Assembly (NCBI RefSeq): GCF_963664965.1 | Contig: NZ_OY761823.1 | Coordinates: forward strand, 568,001 to 632,000 | Source: an uncultured Pseudodesulfovibrio sp. | GTDB lineage: Bacteria > Desulfobacterota > Desulfovibrionia > Desulfovibrionales > Desulfovibrionaceae | Reading direction: 5' to 3' | Length of the DNA stretch: 64,000 nucleotides | Shown: piece by piece, positions 51,752-59,971 of the stretch | How the letters are laid out: each line of letters opens with the position of its first letter | Numbering within the stretch: position 1 is the stretch's first letter | The notes under the pieces: model-generated | Database searches by the model: none | Told to the model about the DNA's origin: nothing | Seen by the model: the letters and a program-made list of their open reading frames with translations, nothing else | Translations under genes and position numbers: made by a program

Positions 51752-52718
51752 ATGATAGACATAACGACCCTGAATCCGAGAAAAATCCTGCTCCTGCGTA
51801 TGGACCGTATCGGCGACATGTTCTGCGCCACTCCCGCGCTGAGGGCGTTTCGGCAGGCGTACCCCGACGCGACCATCGATCTGGTGTGCAGCGAGGGAAA
51901 CCGTGCCGTGGTGCAGGATAACCCGCACATCGACAACCTGTTCGTGTTCCCGCTCAAGAAGTACTGGCTGTGGCCGTATCACTTCCTGCGCCTCAAGCTG
52001 CGCGGCTATGACATGGCCGTGGCGCTCAACGGGATTTCGACCACCACGTCGCGGCTGGTTTCGTTCATTAATCCGAAATTCAAGGCCGGGACATGGGCGC
52101 GCAAGACAGAAGGCTACTATGACCTGACGGTCGGTCTCGAACCGGGTGACCACACCATTGACCAGCAGTTGAAGCTGGCGGCTGCCGTGGGCGCTCCGAG
52201 CGACGACGTGTCCATGGTCTTTCCCCGTGGGCGAAGACCTGAAGGAACGGGCGCGAGCGAAGTTTCCCCGGCGGGAAGGCAAAAAACGGGTGGCCGTGTT
52301 TATCGGCAATGCCAAGAAGGTGGACACCCGCTGGCCCGAGGACCGGTTCGTGGAGCTGGTTCGCCGTATCGTCGAGCGGGGGGATACCGAGGTGCATATC
52401 GTCGCCGGTCCCGGTGACGAGGGGCTGCTCGGCGGGTTTATGTGGAGCGATGACTGCGTGCTGTATCCGGGTGGAAGCTTGCAGGAACTCGGCGCATTTT
52501 TCGGCACCTGCGACCTGTTCGTGACCAGCTCGTCAGGCCCGATGCACCTGGCTGCCGCGGTGGACGTGCCCATGGTGGCGATACTCGCGGATTTCACCTT
52601 CGAGTGCTGGCGTCCTCTCGCCGATATCCACCGTATCGTGCAATCCGGACAGCCCGGTGTGCAGGTGGGGACCGTCACGGTCGATGAAGTTTTTGAAGCG
52701 GTGAATGAAATGGTGTAA
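51752..52718 (+). pseudogene. Glycosyltransferase family 9 (heptosyltransferase-like), frameshifted
   Basis: The N-terminal 156 codons encode a GT9 (ADP-heptose:LPS heptosyltransferase-like) start: KILLLRMDRIGDMFCATPALRAF and GYDMAVALNG. From about 52219-52226 the reading must shift by one base (MVFPVGEDLKERARAK in the second frame) to reach the C-terminal donor half with SSSGPMHLAAAVDVPMVAI. A single extra base in GTCTTTCCCC breaks the frame. Rejoined, the protein would have about 321 residues, the normal family length. Either the gene is inactive or there is a sequence error. Both halves are otherwise clean. Confidence 0.85.
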
Positions 52719-52750
52719 CGTTCAAGCTGGTATTGCATCCTTTGTTTTCG

Positions 52751-52784
52751 AAGGGGGAGAGGCACTGCCTTTCCCCCTTTTTTT
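52751..52784 (+). terminator. Rho-independent terminator after the GT9 gene
   Basis: Stem AAGGGGGAgAGG with CCTtTCCCCC, loop CACTG, then seven T's (TTTTTTT). It ends transcription about 30 bp after the stop of the GT9 gene and insulates the heat-shock genes. Confidence 0.92.
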
Positions 52785-52849
52785 GTTCGAATGAAATAGT
52801 GGTTCTATTAAAAAAAATACAGAAAGGAACATTTTTTTCCACAGGGTCT

Positions 52850-52878
52850 CTTGACGAGAGAAAAAACGTGCCTACTTT
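52850..52878 (+). promoter_or_regulatory. Candidate heat-shock sigma-32-type promoter upstream of hsp20
   Basis: CTTGACG at 52850-52856 and CCTACTTT at 52871-52878 are separated by 14 bp and resemble the RpoH consensus (CTTGAAA and CCCCATNT) with several mismatches in the second box. It lies 33 bp upstream of the first Hsp20 gene, in an AT-rich gap with AAGGAGG before the start. The match fits a small heat-shock operon. It is inference from sequence. Confidence 0.5.
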
Positions 52879-52911
52879 TCATTTTGACATCGACACAAGG
52901 AGGAACATTAC

Positions 52912-53325
52912 ATGGTAATCGACTTCAATACTCTCTACAATTTCCCGTCCCGGTTTGACCGGGTGTTTGAGGATTTCTTCAAGCCGCCCATGGGCAATGA
53001 CCGCCGTCTGGCTTACCCTCCGCTCAATTTGAGCAACGACGACGACAATGTGTATGTCCGTGCTGAACTGCCCGGAATCAACATTGAGGACATCGAACTC
53101 ACCCTGACCGACAAGACGCTCGTGCTCAAGGGAGAGCGCGGCGCACCGCAGGGGAAATATTATCGACAGGAGCGCCCGAGCGGAGTTTTCCACAGGGTTG
53201 TCAACGTGTCTGTTCCCATTGATCGGGACAAAGTCACCGCGACCATGGTCGACGGTATTCTGACCGTGACCCTGCCCAAATCCGAGGAAATCAAGCCTCG
53301 TTCCATCAACATCGAAATCGCGTAA
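52912..53325 (+). CDS. Small heat-shock protein Hsp20 family, first of two
   Basis: The 137-residue alpha-crystallin domain protein begins MVIDFNTLYNFPSRFDRVF. The core has ELPGINIEDIELTLTDKTLVLKGER and VDGILTVTLPKSEE, ending in a short tail with RSINIEIA. It acts as an ATP-independent chaperone holdase. AAGGAGG sits 7 nt before the ATG, and a candidate heat-shock promoter is upstream. It is followed after 12 bp by a second Hsp20 gene. Confidence 0.93.
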   Translation: MVIDFNTLYNFPSRFDRVFEDFFKPPMGNDRRLAYPPLNLSNDDDNVYVRAELPGINIEDIELTLTDKTLVLKGERGAPQGKYYRQERPSGVFHRVVNVSVPIDRDKVTATMVDGILTVTLPKSEEIKPRSINIEIA

Positions 53326-53337
53326 GGGAGGCCCGAC

Positions 53338-53700
53338 ATGAGTGAAGTGAAAAAGATCGACAAGGGGCTGCCCCGTTACCGTCCGGCCACGGATATTATC
53401 GAACGGGAAGACGGATTCCATATCTACATGGATCTCCCCGGCGTGAAGCGCGAGGCGCTTTCCATCGACTTGCAGGAAGACGAACTCATCGTCACCGGCA
53501 GGGTGGAACTTGATCAGCGCGGCGAGGAACATTTCGTGGAAATGCAGTTCGGCGACTGCGAATATGTGCGTTCCATATCCATCACGGACATCGTTGACCG
53601 AGAGCGGATCAAGGCCAATCTCGAAGGCGGCGTGCTGGAACTGCACCTGCCCAAGGTGGAAAAAACCCAGCCCCGGCGCATTGAAATAACCACAGGCTAA
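53338..53700 (+). CDS. Small heat-shock protein Hsp20 family, second of two
   Basis: The 120-residue alpha-crystallin protein shows MDLPGVKREALSIDLQEDELIVTG and LEGGVLELHLPKVEKTQ. It is shorter at both ends than its neighbour, lacking an I-x-I/V C-terminal tail of the usual type apart from RRIEITTG. The two may form mixed oligomers. GGGAGG is before the start. It is cotranscribed with the gene at 52912. Confidence 0.92.
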   Translation: MSEVKKIDKGLPRYRPATDIIEREDGFHIYMDLPGVKREALSIDLQEDELIVTGRVELDQRGEEHFVEMQFGDCEYVRSISITDIVDRERIKANLEGGVLELHLPKVEKTQPRRIEITTG

Positions 53701-54070
53701 CCGATTCCTTACCTCCATATTGAAGCCCTCGGCCCACACAGGACCGGGGGCTTCCGTGTTTGAGGGGAGGATAAAGGGGGAAGAGAGAAGAGGAAGCCGC
53801 CTTTCGGCGGATTTGCCGGGTGAGTTCGCCTCCGGCGGCCAAAGGGCGTGAACCCTTTGGGATCCCGGGGTGCCTTCGGCTGCCGCGATTTCTTTCCAAC
53901 AGTGCCCACGCCACAAGGTCCGGCGGGAGTAGCTCGATAAATCGACGTGGTGGCGTTTGGAGGGGAATGTATTGAGCGAGGAGGTTGTATGTTTATGTCA
54001 GTGTTGGCGTACACAACTTCCTGAAAAAGGTGTTGGATTTTGGTTGAGCGGGGGCTTTCCAAATCTTGAG
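53701..54070. repeat. Gap with a degenerate GCCTCCGGCGGC-type repeat
   Basis: The gap after the hsp20 genes holds a related repeat at about 53795-53885: GCCGCCTTTCGGCGG, CGCCTCCGGCGGCC, an AAAGGGCGTGAACCCTTT hairpin, and GTGCCTTCGGC. Downstream of the second hsp20 is also a hairpin CCCTCGGCCCAC...GACCGGGGGC. No gene was recognised. It separates the heat-shock operon from the toxin-antitoxin pair. Confidence 0.5.
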
Positions 54071-54358
54071 TTACAATTGCCGCTCTACATCCATGCTTTG
54101 ATGCAGAATTCTGACGACAGTCACTGTCTCGTCCTCAATACGATAGAAGACGAGATGTTTGCCCACCGGATGGCTGAAGTATCCTTCCCTGATATGGTCG
54201 CAATTTCTGCCGATGCAGACATTCTCAGCAATGAGGTGGAAGGATTGATCCAATTTCGACAAGTACTCCTTGCGCTGTGCAACGCCCCAAGTCGTTTGAG
54301 TGTACTTGGCAATACTTTTGAGGTCAGCATACGCCTTGTTGGTAAGCTGAAATTGCAT
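54071..54358 (-). CDS. ParE/RelE-family toxin
   Basis: The 95-residue protein has the RelE/ParE superfamily pattern: an N-terminal FQLTNKAYADLKSIAKYTQTTWG, the middle KLDQSFHLIAEN, and a C-terminal HLVFYRIEDETVTVVRILHQSMD beta sheet with the typical HQ(R/S)MD end. It is the toxin of a ParDE-type module acting on gyrase or ribosomes (which of these cannot be read). Its ATG begins where the antitoxin stop ends. Confidence 0.9.
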   Translation of the reverse strand: MQFQLTNKAYADLKSIAKYTQTTWGVAQRKEYLSKLDQSFHLIAENVCIGRNCDHIREGYFSHPVGKHLVFYRIEDETVTVVRILHQSMDVERQL

Positions 54359-54586
54359 TTAGTCCAACTCGGCAGACAATTTTTCCAAAGAGTAATCGGC
54401 AATGCCACTTTTCTCGCCTTCGATGAGAGCGAGTTGAAGCGCCTTGACCTTGGCTTCGCGCTCCTCAAGGAGGCGCAACCCGGCACGTATGGTTTCGCTG
54501 GCGGAATTGAAACGCCCTTCCTTGACTTGGTTGGAAATGAAGTTGTCGAAATGCGGTCCGAGCGTAACGCTGGTGTTTTTTTGCAT
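54359..54586 (-). CDS. ParD-family antitoxin
   Basis: The 75-residue ribbon-helix-helix antitoxin has NTSVTLGPHFDNFISNQVKEGRFNSASETIRAGLRLLEEREAK, matching the ParD/CopG family. The flexible tail (ALQLALIEGEKSG) binds the toxin. Antitoxin precedes toxin and is translated first. The gene is flanked upstream by a degenerate copy of the intergenic hairpin repeat. Confidence 0.9.
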   Translation of the reverse strand: MQKNTSVTLGPHFDNFISNQVKEGRFNSASETIRAGLRLLEEREAKVKALQLALIEGEKSGIADYSLEKLSAELD

Positions 54587-54670
54587 TTGTGCCTCCCTGC
54601 TTTAGAGGAATATAATATTTATTGGTATCGAAGGCAAGAACCGAGAAAGGTACAGCATTCCCGCACGCCC

Positions 54671-54752
54671 CGCCCGCCGAAGGCGCACCAAAAAGTTCTG
54701 GAGATTCTTAAGAACCTCTTCCAAGAGGTTTCCGACCCGTCGGAGACGCCTG
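54671..54752. repeat. Intergenic hairpin repeat, copy E (degenerate, inverted)
   Basis: CCGCCGAAGGCGCACC, AAAAAGTTCTGGAG, then a hairpin-like TTCTTAAGAACCTCTT with AAGAGGTT, and CGTCGGAGACGCC. The second arm lacks its end, so the structure is weaker than in copies A, C and D. It lies between the ParD gene and the terminator of the 2-oxoacid operon. Confidence 0.65.
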
Positions 54753-54793
54753 CCCGGCGAGGGCGGGGCACACATTGTCGTCATATGTAGCAC

Positions 54794-54841
54794 ACAAAAA
54801 AGGTGTCCCGATCCATAATGGACCGGGACACCTGTGTTTTT
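54794..54841. terminator. Bidirectional terminator downstream of the 2-oxoacid oxidoreductase operon
   Basis: Perfect arms AGGTGTCCCG and CGGGACACCT with a 14-nt loop are flanked by A-rich and T-rich tracts on both sides (CACACAAAAA and GTGTTTTT). It lies 20 bp past the stop at 54861 of the minus-strand operon. Confidence 0.9.
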
Positions 54842-54860
54842 ATCCGAGTCGGACCGAATG

Positions 54861-55403
54861 CTAGCTGACGTGTTTGGCGCCTGCCTTGATGGCTTCGGTG
54901 TTGGCCGGGATGAGCTTGTGGTAGCGCGGGGAGATCACGTTTTCGAGGGAGTCGATGACGGCCTCGATGGGGATGATCTGCGTGGCCTGCACAAATGCGC
55001 CGATGGCGACCATGTTGGCCATGCGGGTGTTGCCGAGTTCATCCGCGATCTCGTTGCAGGGAACGCCGTAGCATGTGAGCCGTTCGGTGTCGGCGAGTTC
55101 CATGTCGATGAGCGAGGAGTTGATGATCTGGATGCCGCCGTCCACGACGCGGGGCTGGAACTTGTCGAGAGAAGGCCGGTTCATCGCGATGAGCGATTTG
55201 GGCCTGTGAATGATCGGGGAGCCGATGTCTTCGCCGGATAGCACCACGGTGCAGTTGGCGGTGCCACCGCGCATTTCCGGGCCGTAGACCGGGATGTAGG
55301 TGACGTTGAGGCCGTCCTTCATGCCTGCGTAGGCCAGAAGGTTACCGATGAGCATGACGCCCTGTCCGCCGAAACCGGCGATGATGGAATCCATGTAACG
55401 CAT
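54861..55403 (-). CDS. 2-oxoacid:ferredoxin oxidoreductase, gamma subunit
   Basis: The 180-residue gamma-type subunit has IIAGFGGQGVMLIGNLLAYAG and VTYIPVYGPEMRGGTANCTVVLS, signature of the 2-oxoacid oxidoreductase gamma family. It forms the catalytic complex with the alpha and beta subunits, binding CoA. It overlaps the beta gene by one base and is the last gene of the delta-alpha-beta-gamma operon. The substrate (2-oxoglutarate or branched-chain 2-oxoacid) cannot be fixed from sequence. Confidence 0.9.
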   Translation of the reverse strand: MRYMDSIIAGFGGQGVMLIGNLLAYAGMKDGLNVTYIPVYGPEMRGGTANCTVVLSGEDIGSPIIHRPKSLIAMNRPSLDKFQPRVVDGGIQIINSSLIDMELADTERLTCYGVPCNEIADELGNTRMANMVAIGAFVQATQIIPIEAVIDSLENVISPRYHKLIPANTEAIKAGAKHVS

Positions 55404-56173
55404 TAGCAGACACCTCCTTCCTCGGACACGTCTTTGTAAACGCCCAGCGGGAAGTAGGGGATCATCTCATTCTGGATGCGTTCGTTGGCCTGAAGCGGCG
55501 TCATCTTCCAGTTGGTCGGGCAGGCAGACAGCAGCTCGACAAAGCCGAAGCCGGTGTTGCTCTGCTGGAATTCAAATGCCTTTCTCAGGTATTTCTTGGC
55601 CTTGCGAATGTTTTTTACGCAGTCGAGGGAGCCTCGTGCGGCAAAGGCCGTTCCGCCCAGTGAGGCGATGATTTCGGTCATGCGGATGGGCGCGCCTTCA
55701 TGGGTCATGCAGCGGCCAGCGGGTGTGGTGGTCGTTTTCTGGCCGATCATGGTGGTCGGGGCCATTTGGCCGCCGGTCATACCGTAGACAGTGTTGTTCA
55801 CGAAGACGACGCTGAACTTTTCGCCACGGTTGGCGGCGTGCATGATTTCAGCCATGCCGATGGAAGCGAGGTCGCCGTCACCCTGATAGGTGAACACGAA
55901 CTTGTCCGGACGTGCGCGTTTGACGCCGGTGGCGACAGCCGGAGCGCGTCCGTGGGGGGCTTCAACGGCATCCACGTTCAGGTAGTTGTACAGGAACACC
56001 GAGCAGCCGATGGATGCGGTCAGGAGGGTGTTCTCTGCAAGGCCCATCTCGTCAAGGAGTTCGCCGACCAGTCTGTGGGCGATGCCGTGGTGGCAGCCCG
56101 GACAGTAGTGGGTGGCGCGGTCAATGACGGACTCGGGCTTATCGAATACGAGTTTTTCGTTCATTTCGGACAT
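55403..56173 (-). CDS. 2-oxoacid:ferredoxin oxidoreductase, beta (thiamine pyrophosphate) subunit
   Basis: The 256-residue TPP-binding subunit has HYCPGCHHGIAHRLVGE at the start, the TPP motif YQGDGDLASIGMAEIMHAANR, and NNTVYGMTGGQMAPTTM. It supplies the thiamine-dependent decarboxylation, transferring electrons to the ferredoxin subunit. It lies between the alpha subunit (abutting) and gamma (1-base overlap). Confidence 0.92.
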   Translation of the reverse strand: MSEMNEKLVFDKPESVIDRATHYCPGCHHGIAHRLVGELLDEMGLAENTLLTASIGCSVFLYNYLNVDAVEAPHGRAPAVATGVKRARPDKFVFTYQGDGDLASIGMAEIMHAANRGEKFSVVFVNNTVYGMTGGQMAPTTMIGQKTTTTPAGRCMTHEGAPIRMTEIIASLGGTAFAARGSLDCVKNIRKAKKYLRKAFEFQQSNTGFGFVELLSACPTNWKMTPLQANERIQNEMIPYFPLGVYKDVSEEGGVC

Positions 56174-57244
56174 TTATTTACCCTCCAGGCATTTGAGGAT
56201 CGGCTCCTCGAGCTCGTCCGGGGTGGGCAGGTTGCCGGGATAGATGGCGTAGAAGTCGGAATCGGCCACCGTGCGGATGGCGAGGCGGACGTCGTCGAGC
56301 ATCTGGCCCAGGTTGTGTTCGATGGTCAGGAAACGCTTGCCTTGCTTGGCCAGTTCCAGAAGTTCGGCATTGGGGAACGGGTAGAGGGTGATGGGACGGA
56401 ACAGGCCGACCTTCTTGCCCTCTGCGCGGAACTTGCGGACAGCGGTCTTGGCGATGCGGCCGATGGAGCCGTAGGCGCAGATGACGAGATCGGCGTCTTC
56501 GGTCTCAAACTGTTCGGCTTCTGCCAGATCGGTCCATGCGTCGTATTTGGCCTGCAAGTGCTTGTTCTGTCCGGCGAGTTCGCCTTCAGCGAGGAACAGG
56601 GACTTGATGAGGCGCTTTTCGCGTCCGCCGTCACGGCCGGTGATGGCCCAGTCGCGACCGGATTCTTCATCGACCTTTTCGGGTTCCCACGGCGTGATGG
56701 GTTCTTTCATCTGGCCGAGGATGGCGTCTGCCAGCAGCAGCACGGGAGTGCGGTGCTCAAAGGCGATGTCAAAGGCGCGGATGGTCAGGTCGTATGCTTC
56801 CTGAACATTGCCGGGGGCGAGGGTGAAGTGACGGTAGTCACCGTGTCCGCCGCCGCGGGTGGCCTGATAGTAGTCGCCCTGTGCCGGACCGATGTCGCCC
56901 AGACCCGGGCCGCCTCGGTTGACGTTGACGATGACCGCCGGGACTTCGGAGCCAGCCATGTAGGAAATGGCTTCCTGCTTCAGGGACATGCCCGGAGAGG
57001 AAGAAGATGTCATGGCGCGGATGCCGGAAGCGCCGGCGCCAAGCAGCATGTTTGCTGCGGCCACTTCGGATTCGGCCTGCACGAAATCGCCGCCCGCCTT
57101 GATCATCTCCGAGGACATGAATTCCGGGATGTCGTTCTGGGGCGTGATCGGGTAGCCGAAAAAGCACTTGCACTTGGCGGCGAGAGCGCCGCGTGCGATG
57201 GCCTCGTTTCCTTTGACGAAAATGCGTTCGGGCTTTTTGGTCAT
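56174..57244 (-). CDS. vorB: 2-oxoacid:ferredoxin oxidoreductase, alpha subunit (VorB type)
   Basis: The 356-residue alpha subunit has GYPITPQNDIPEFMS, QAESEVAAANMLLGAG, and RAMTSSSSPGMSLKQEAISYMAG, all conserved in the VorB/KorA family. GGPGLGDIGPAQGDYYQATRG marks the pyrimidine-binding region. The name follows the family; whether the true substrate is 3-methyl-2-oxobutanoate or 2-oxoglutarate is not fixed. It abuts the delta ferredoxin gene and the beta gene. It reduces ferredoxin during anaerobic 2-oxoacid oxidation. Confidence 0.9.
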   Translation of the reverse strand: MTKKPERIFVKGNEAIARGALAAKCKCFFGYPITPQNDIPEFMSSEMIKAGGDFVQAESEVAAANMLLGAGASGIRAMTSSSSPGMSLKQEAISYMAGSEVPAVIVNVNRGGPGLGDIGPAQGDYYQATRGGGHGDYRHFTLAPGNVQEAYDLTIRAFDIAFEHRTPVLLLADAILGQMKEPITPWEPEKVDEESGRDWAITGRDGGREKRLIKSLFLAEGELAGQNKHLQAKYDAWTDLAEAEQFETEDADLVICAYGSIGRIAKTAVRKFRAEGKKVGLFRPITLYPFPNAELLELAKQGKRFLTIEHNLGQMLDDVRLAIRTVADSDFYAIYPGNLPTPDELEEPILKCLEGK

Positions 57245-57245
57245 A

Positions 57246-57479
57246 TTATTTGCCCCCTTTCTTCTTGGGGGTTCTGTAAACCTTGATAGCGATATCGGGG
57301 CAGATCATTGCACACGATGCACAGCCGGTACATTTGTCCGCGTCCGCTTCGGGAACCTCGGCGACCTTGTAGCCGCTGACGTTGAAGCGGTCCGACTGGA
57401 CGATGATGTCGACCGGACAGACCGTTGTGCAGAGCAGGCAGCCCTTGCAGCGATCTTCCTGGACTTCAATTCGGGACAT
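57246..57479 (-). CDS. 2-oxoacid:ferredoxin oxidoreductase, delta subunit (2[4Fe-4S] ferredoxin)
   Basis: The 77-residue polyferredoxin has two clusters, CKGCLLCTTVCP and CTGCASCAMICP, each C-x2-C-x2-C-x3-CP, with a basic C-terminal tail (RTPKKKGGK). It accepts electrons from the TPP centre. It is the first gene of the operon; the order delta-alpha-beta-gamma is typical. Confidence 0.93.
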   Translation of the reverse strand: MSRIEVQEDRCKGCLLCTTVCPVDIIVQSDRFNVSGYKVAEVPEADADKCTGCASCAMICPDIAIKVYRTPKKKGGK

Positions 57480-57525
57480 TCTCTCAACTCCATTTGGGTT
57501 AATGAAAAGTTGTATTGACGTATTT

Positions 57526-58608
57526 CTATCTAATCAGCATCGCATCGCCGTAAGAGAAGAAGCGAAAGCTGTTGTTCAGCGCGAATTCATATGCTGAAAG
57601 CACGGTCTGTCTTCCGGCAAGAGCAGAGATCATAATGATGAGCGACGATTCTGGCAAATGGAAGTTGGTCAGGATGCCGTCTATGACGTTGAATTCGTAA
57701 CCCGGATAGATGAAAATATCCGTTTCGCCTTGAAATTCTTGAATTTCTCCGCATTCACGGAACATTCCCTCAAGCGTGCGTGCGCTGGTCGTACCCACTG
57801 CAATGACCGGACGTCCCTCGGCTTTGGCCTTTTGTATGGCCTCCACAGTGGCGCGGGGAACCTCGATGTACTCATGGTGCATCTGGTGCTGCCGGATGTC
57901 CTCGCACCGTACCGGACTGAATGTGCCGTACCCGACATACAGTGTCACCTCGGCCCATTCAAACCCACGGTCTGACAGTTCCTGCCGCAGCGCGGGCGTG
58001 AAGTGGAGTCCTGCGGTCGGCGCGGCCACGGACCCTGTTTTCCCTTTGTCGGAATAGGTGGTCTGGTACCGTTCCCTGTCCGCGTCCGTGTCGGGCCGCC
58101 TGATGTACGGCGGCAGGGGCAGGTGCCCCATTTCCTGAAACAGTGCGGTCAGGTCGCCTTTCCATTGTAGTTCCACCTGCCAGCGGCCGAAGTGTCCGGC
58201 CTCCTGCGCCACCAGTCGAAAATCGTCGGAAAAGGTGATGGTCGTGCCCGGTTTGGGCGTCTTGGAAGCCCGCAGCAGGCCTTCGGCCCGTGCCGTCTGC
58301 CATCCGTCCCGTTCTTCGGGTTCAAGGAGCGGCAGCGGGGTGAGCAGCAGGAATTCGCATTTCCCGCCCGTGGGTTTCATGCCGAAGATGCGTGCCGGAA
58401 TGACGCGGGAGTTGTTTGCCACGAGCAGGGCGTTTTTCGGCAGGTGGTCGGCCAGTGAAGTGAAATCCACCGGGGTCAGGCTGTCGGCCTCGCGGTCGAG
58501 CACCAGCAGCTTCGATCCGTCACGCCGGTCCGCAGGCTCCTGCGCGATGCGGTCTTCGGGGAGGTCGTAATTGTATGATTCGAGGGAAAAATCCGGGGGT
58601 ATGGTCAT
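57526..58608 (-). CDS. queA: S-adenosylmethionine:tRNA ribosyltransferase-isomerase
   Basis: The 360-residue QueA catalyses transfer of ribose from SAM to form epoxyqueuosine in tRNA. Family blocks visible are YDLPEDRIAQEPADRRDGSKL, NNSRVIPARIFG, TAGLHFTP, YVGYGTFSPV and NFHLPESSLIIMISALAG. Its length is as usual. It is 46 bp upstream of the ferredoxin gene in the same direction but probably a separate transcription unit. No other queuosine genes are adjacent. Confidence 0.95.
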   Translation of the reverse strand: MTIPPDFSLESYNYDLPEDRIAQEPADRRDGSKLLVLDREADSLTPVDFTSLADHLPKNALLVANNSRVIPARIFGMKPTGGKCEFLLLTPLPLLEPEERDGWQTARAEGLLRASKTPKPGTTITFSDDFRLVAQEAGHFGRWQVELQWKGDLTALFQEMGHLPLPPYIRRPDTDADRERYQTTYSDKGKTGSVAAPTAGLHFTPALRQELSDRGFEWAEVTLYVGYGTFSPVRCEDIRQHQMHHEYIEVPRATVEAIQKAKAEGRPVIAVGTTSARTLEGMFRECGEIQEFQGETDIFIYPGYEFNVIDGILTNFHLPESSLIIMISALAGRQTVLSAYEFALNNSFRFFSYGDAMLIR

Positions 58609-59217
58609 AATGGTTTTTGGTGTTTTATTTTTAATAAAGCCAAAGGCGGGTGTGGATGCCGCCTTTGGCGGCGATGATTGTCAGAGGATTTCGCACCCTC
58701 CGGGCGCGACTTCTCCTTGATTCGCCACGTCCTGTGGCTCACCGCTTCGCGGCGTCGGTAAAGAACCGACGTCCAAATCCGCTGTCCTGCGGATTTGTGA
58801 CTGAGCCGCCCCAAGAAAGAAGCAAAGAAACTCGGCTTTTCGTAACGTGGCCGCCCGGTGATAGCTCGGCGGGAATCCGATCAAAACCGGACGGCTCCTT
58901 TTCTGAAAATCAGAAACCTTGCCGTTTTGTTCAACCGAGGGGGCAGTAAATTCGTCTTTATAGTGCCAAGAGATCCGCCTTACCTGTTTTGTTGGCTTCC
59001 AGGCCTCGTTATCAAGGGCTGGTGCGGCTTTTCTGCTTGATACATCGTTGAAAGGCAAGTGCGAGCTTGGGCGCCGGAGGCACTCCTTTATTCTTTACAA
59101 CAGCTTGGAATCTAAATGTATCATTTTCTTTCTCAATTATTTCAATAGGGTAGTTGAGGTATGGCGAAAATGGGGTTTTGGGGTTGATATTGGCGGTATT
59201 CGTGGTATTTCATAGAC
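58609..59217. repeat. Gap with a degenerate relative of the long non-coding repeat
   Basis: The 609-bp gap has several short inverted repeats (for example CCAAATCCGC...GCGGATTTGT at about 58772-58799) and a stretch CTGAGCCGCCCCAAGAAAGAAGC (58801-58824) followed by TCCGATCAAAACCGGACGGCTCC (58876-58898) resembling the segment specific to copy 1 of the long repeat. It looks like a diverged or partial relative. The piece nearest 59218 is AT-rich and holds the promoter of the MerR-like gene. No gene was recognised. Confidence 0.45.
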
Positions 59218-59895
59218 ATGAATTGGCTTTCCGTGGCTGAGATAGCCAAACTTACCCGTATCCCCGCACCGACCGCGCGTCGGTACGCTTCGCTGTTCAA
59301 GGACTTTCTCGGCGGACGGAAGATGGGACGTGTCACCAAGTATCCGGAAGAATCCATTGTCGTTTTCGAGCGGATTTCCCGCATGTACGGCGAAGGCAGG
59401 GTTACCTCCGAGATCGAGGACGGCCTGCGTACGGAGTTCCCCCGCACCATTGATGTTGATCACGCGCCGCAGCCCCCTGCCGCGCAGCAGGAGGTGTATG
59501 CCGAGCTCGCATCGAGTTTCAACGGTGTCATCGGCAAAGTCGCGTCCTGCATGGAAGTGATCGCCAACCAGAAGTCCATCATCGACCAGCAGCAGGAAGA
59601 TATCCAGAAGCTCAAGACCGCTTTCGTGATGCTTGCCCGCAGCCAGAAGAAGATGAAGGAACTTCCGACCGGCTGTGACGTCATTCCTGAAGAGATCATC
59701 GAGCAGACACAGGCTCTTGAGAAAAAGGATGCCGAGATCGAGGAGATGGCATTGAAGCTGACCTTCGACACCTCGGACCTCAAGGCCAAGCTCCAGATTC
59801 TCGAATCCGAGCTGGTTCGGCTCCGCAAGGACCGACGCGAGATGGAAAAATACCTTCAGGATAAGATCGAACGACTGAAAGGCGTTTCATCATAG
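59218..59895 (+). CDS. MerR-like DNA-binding protein with long coiled coil
   Basis: The 225-residue protein has a MerR-type HTH (LSVAEIAKLTRIPAPTARRY, about 4-23) and GRVTKYPEESIVVFERISRM as the wing. A Pro-rich linker follows, then a long coiled coil (about residues 105-220) full of Q/E/K heptads. The overall plan matches the protein at 4724-5725 minus its C-terminal domain. A regulator or chromosome-associated role is possible; the function is unknown. No clear ribosome-binding site precedes the ATG, so it may be leaderless or start elsewhere. Confidence 0.6.
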   Translation: MNWLSVAEIAKLTRIPAPTARRYASLFKDFLGGRKMGRVTKYPEESIVVFERISRMYGEGRVTSEIEDGLRTEFPRTIDVDHAPQPPAAQQEVYAELASSFNGVIGKVASCMEVIANQKSIIDQQQEDIQKLKTAFVMLARSQKKMKELPTGCDVIPEEIIEQTQALEKKDAEIEEMALKLTFDTSDLKAKLQILESELVRLRKDRREMEKYLQDKIERLKGVSS

Positions 59896-59971
59896 CACTT
59901 TTCTTTTGGTCCGGGTCCTGATAGACGGGCCGCTGCTCTGACGCAACCACAGGAACGTACAGGAGGACAGT

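Noticed and set aside
53957..54790. 277-codon plus-strand frame over the toxin-antitoxin genes
   Set aside because: It runs antisense to the ParD and ParE genes, which are recognisable and properly coupled.
55700..57286. 528-codon plus-strand frame across the 2-oxoacid oxidoreductase genes
   Set aside because: All four minus-strand subunits have strong motifs. The plus-strand translation is low-complexity Gly/Val/Asp-rich and matches nothing.
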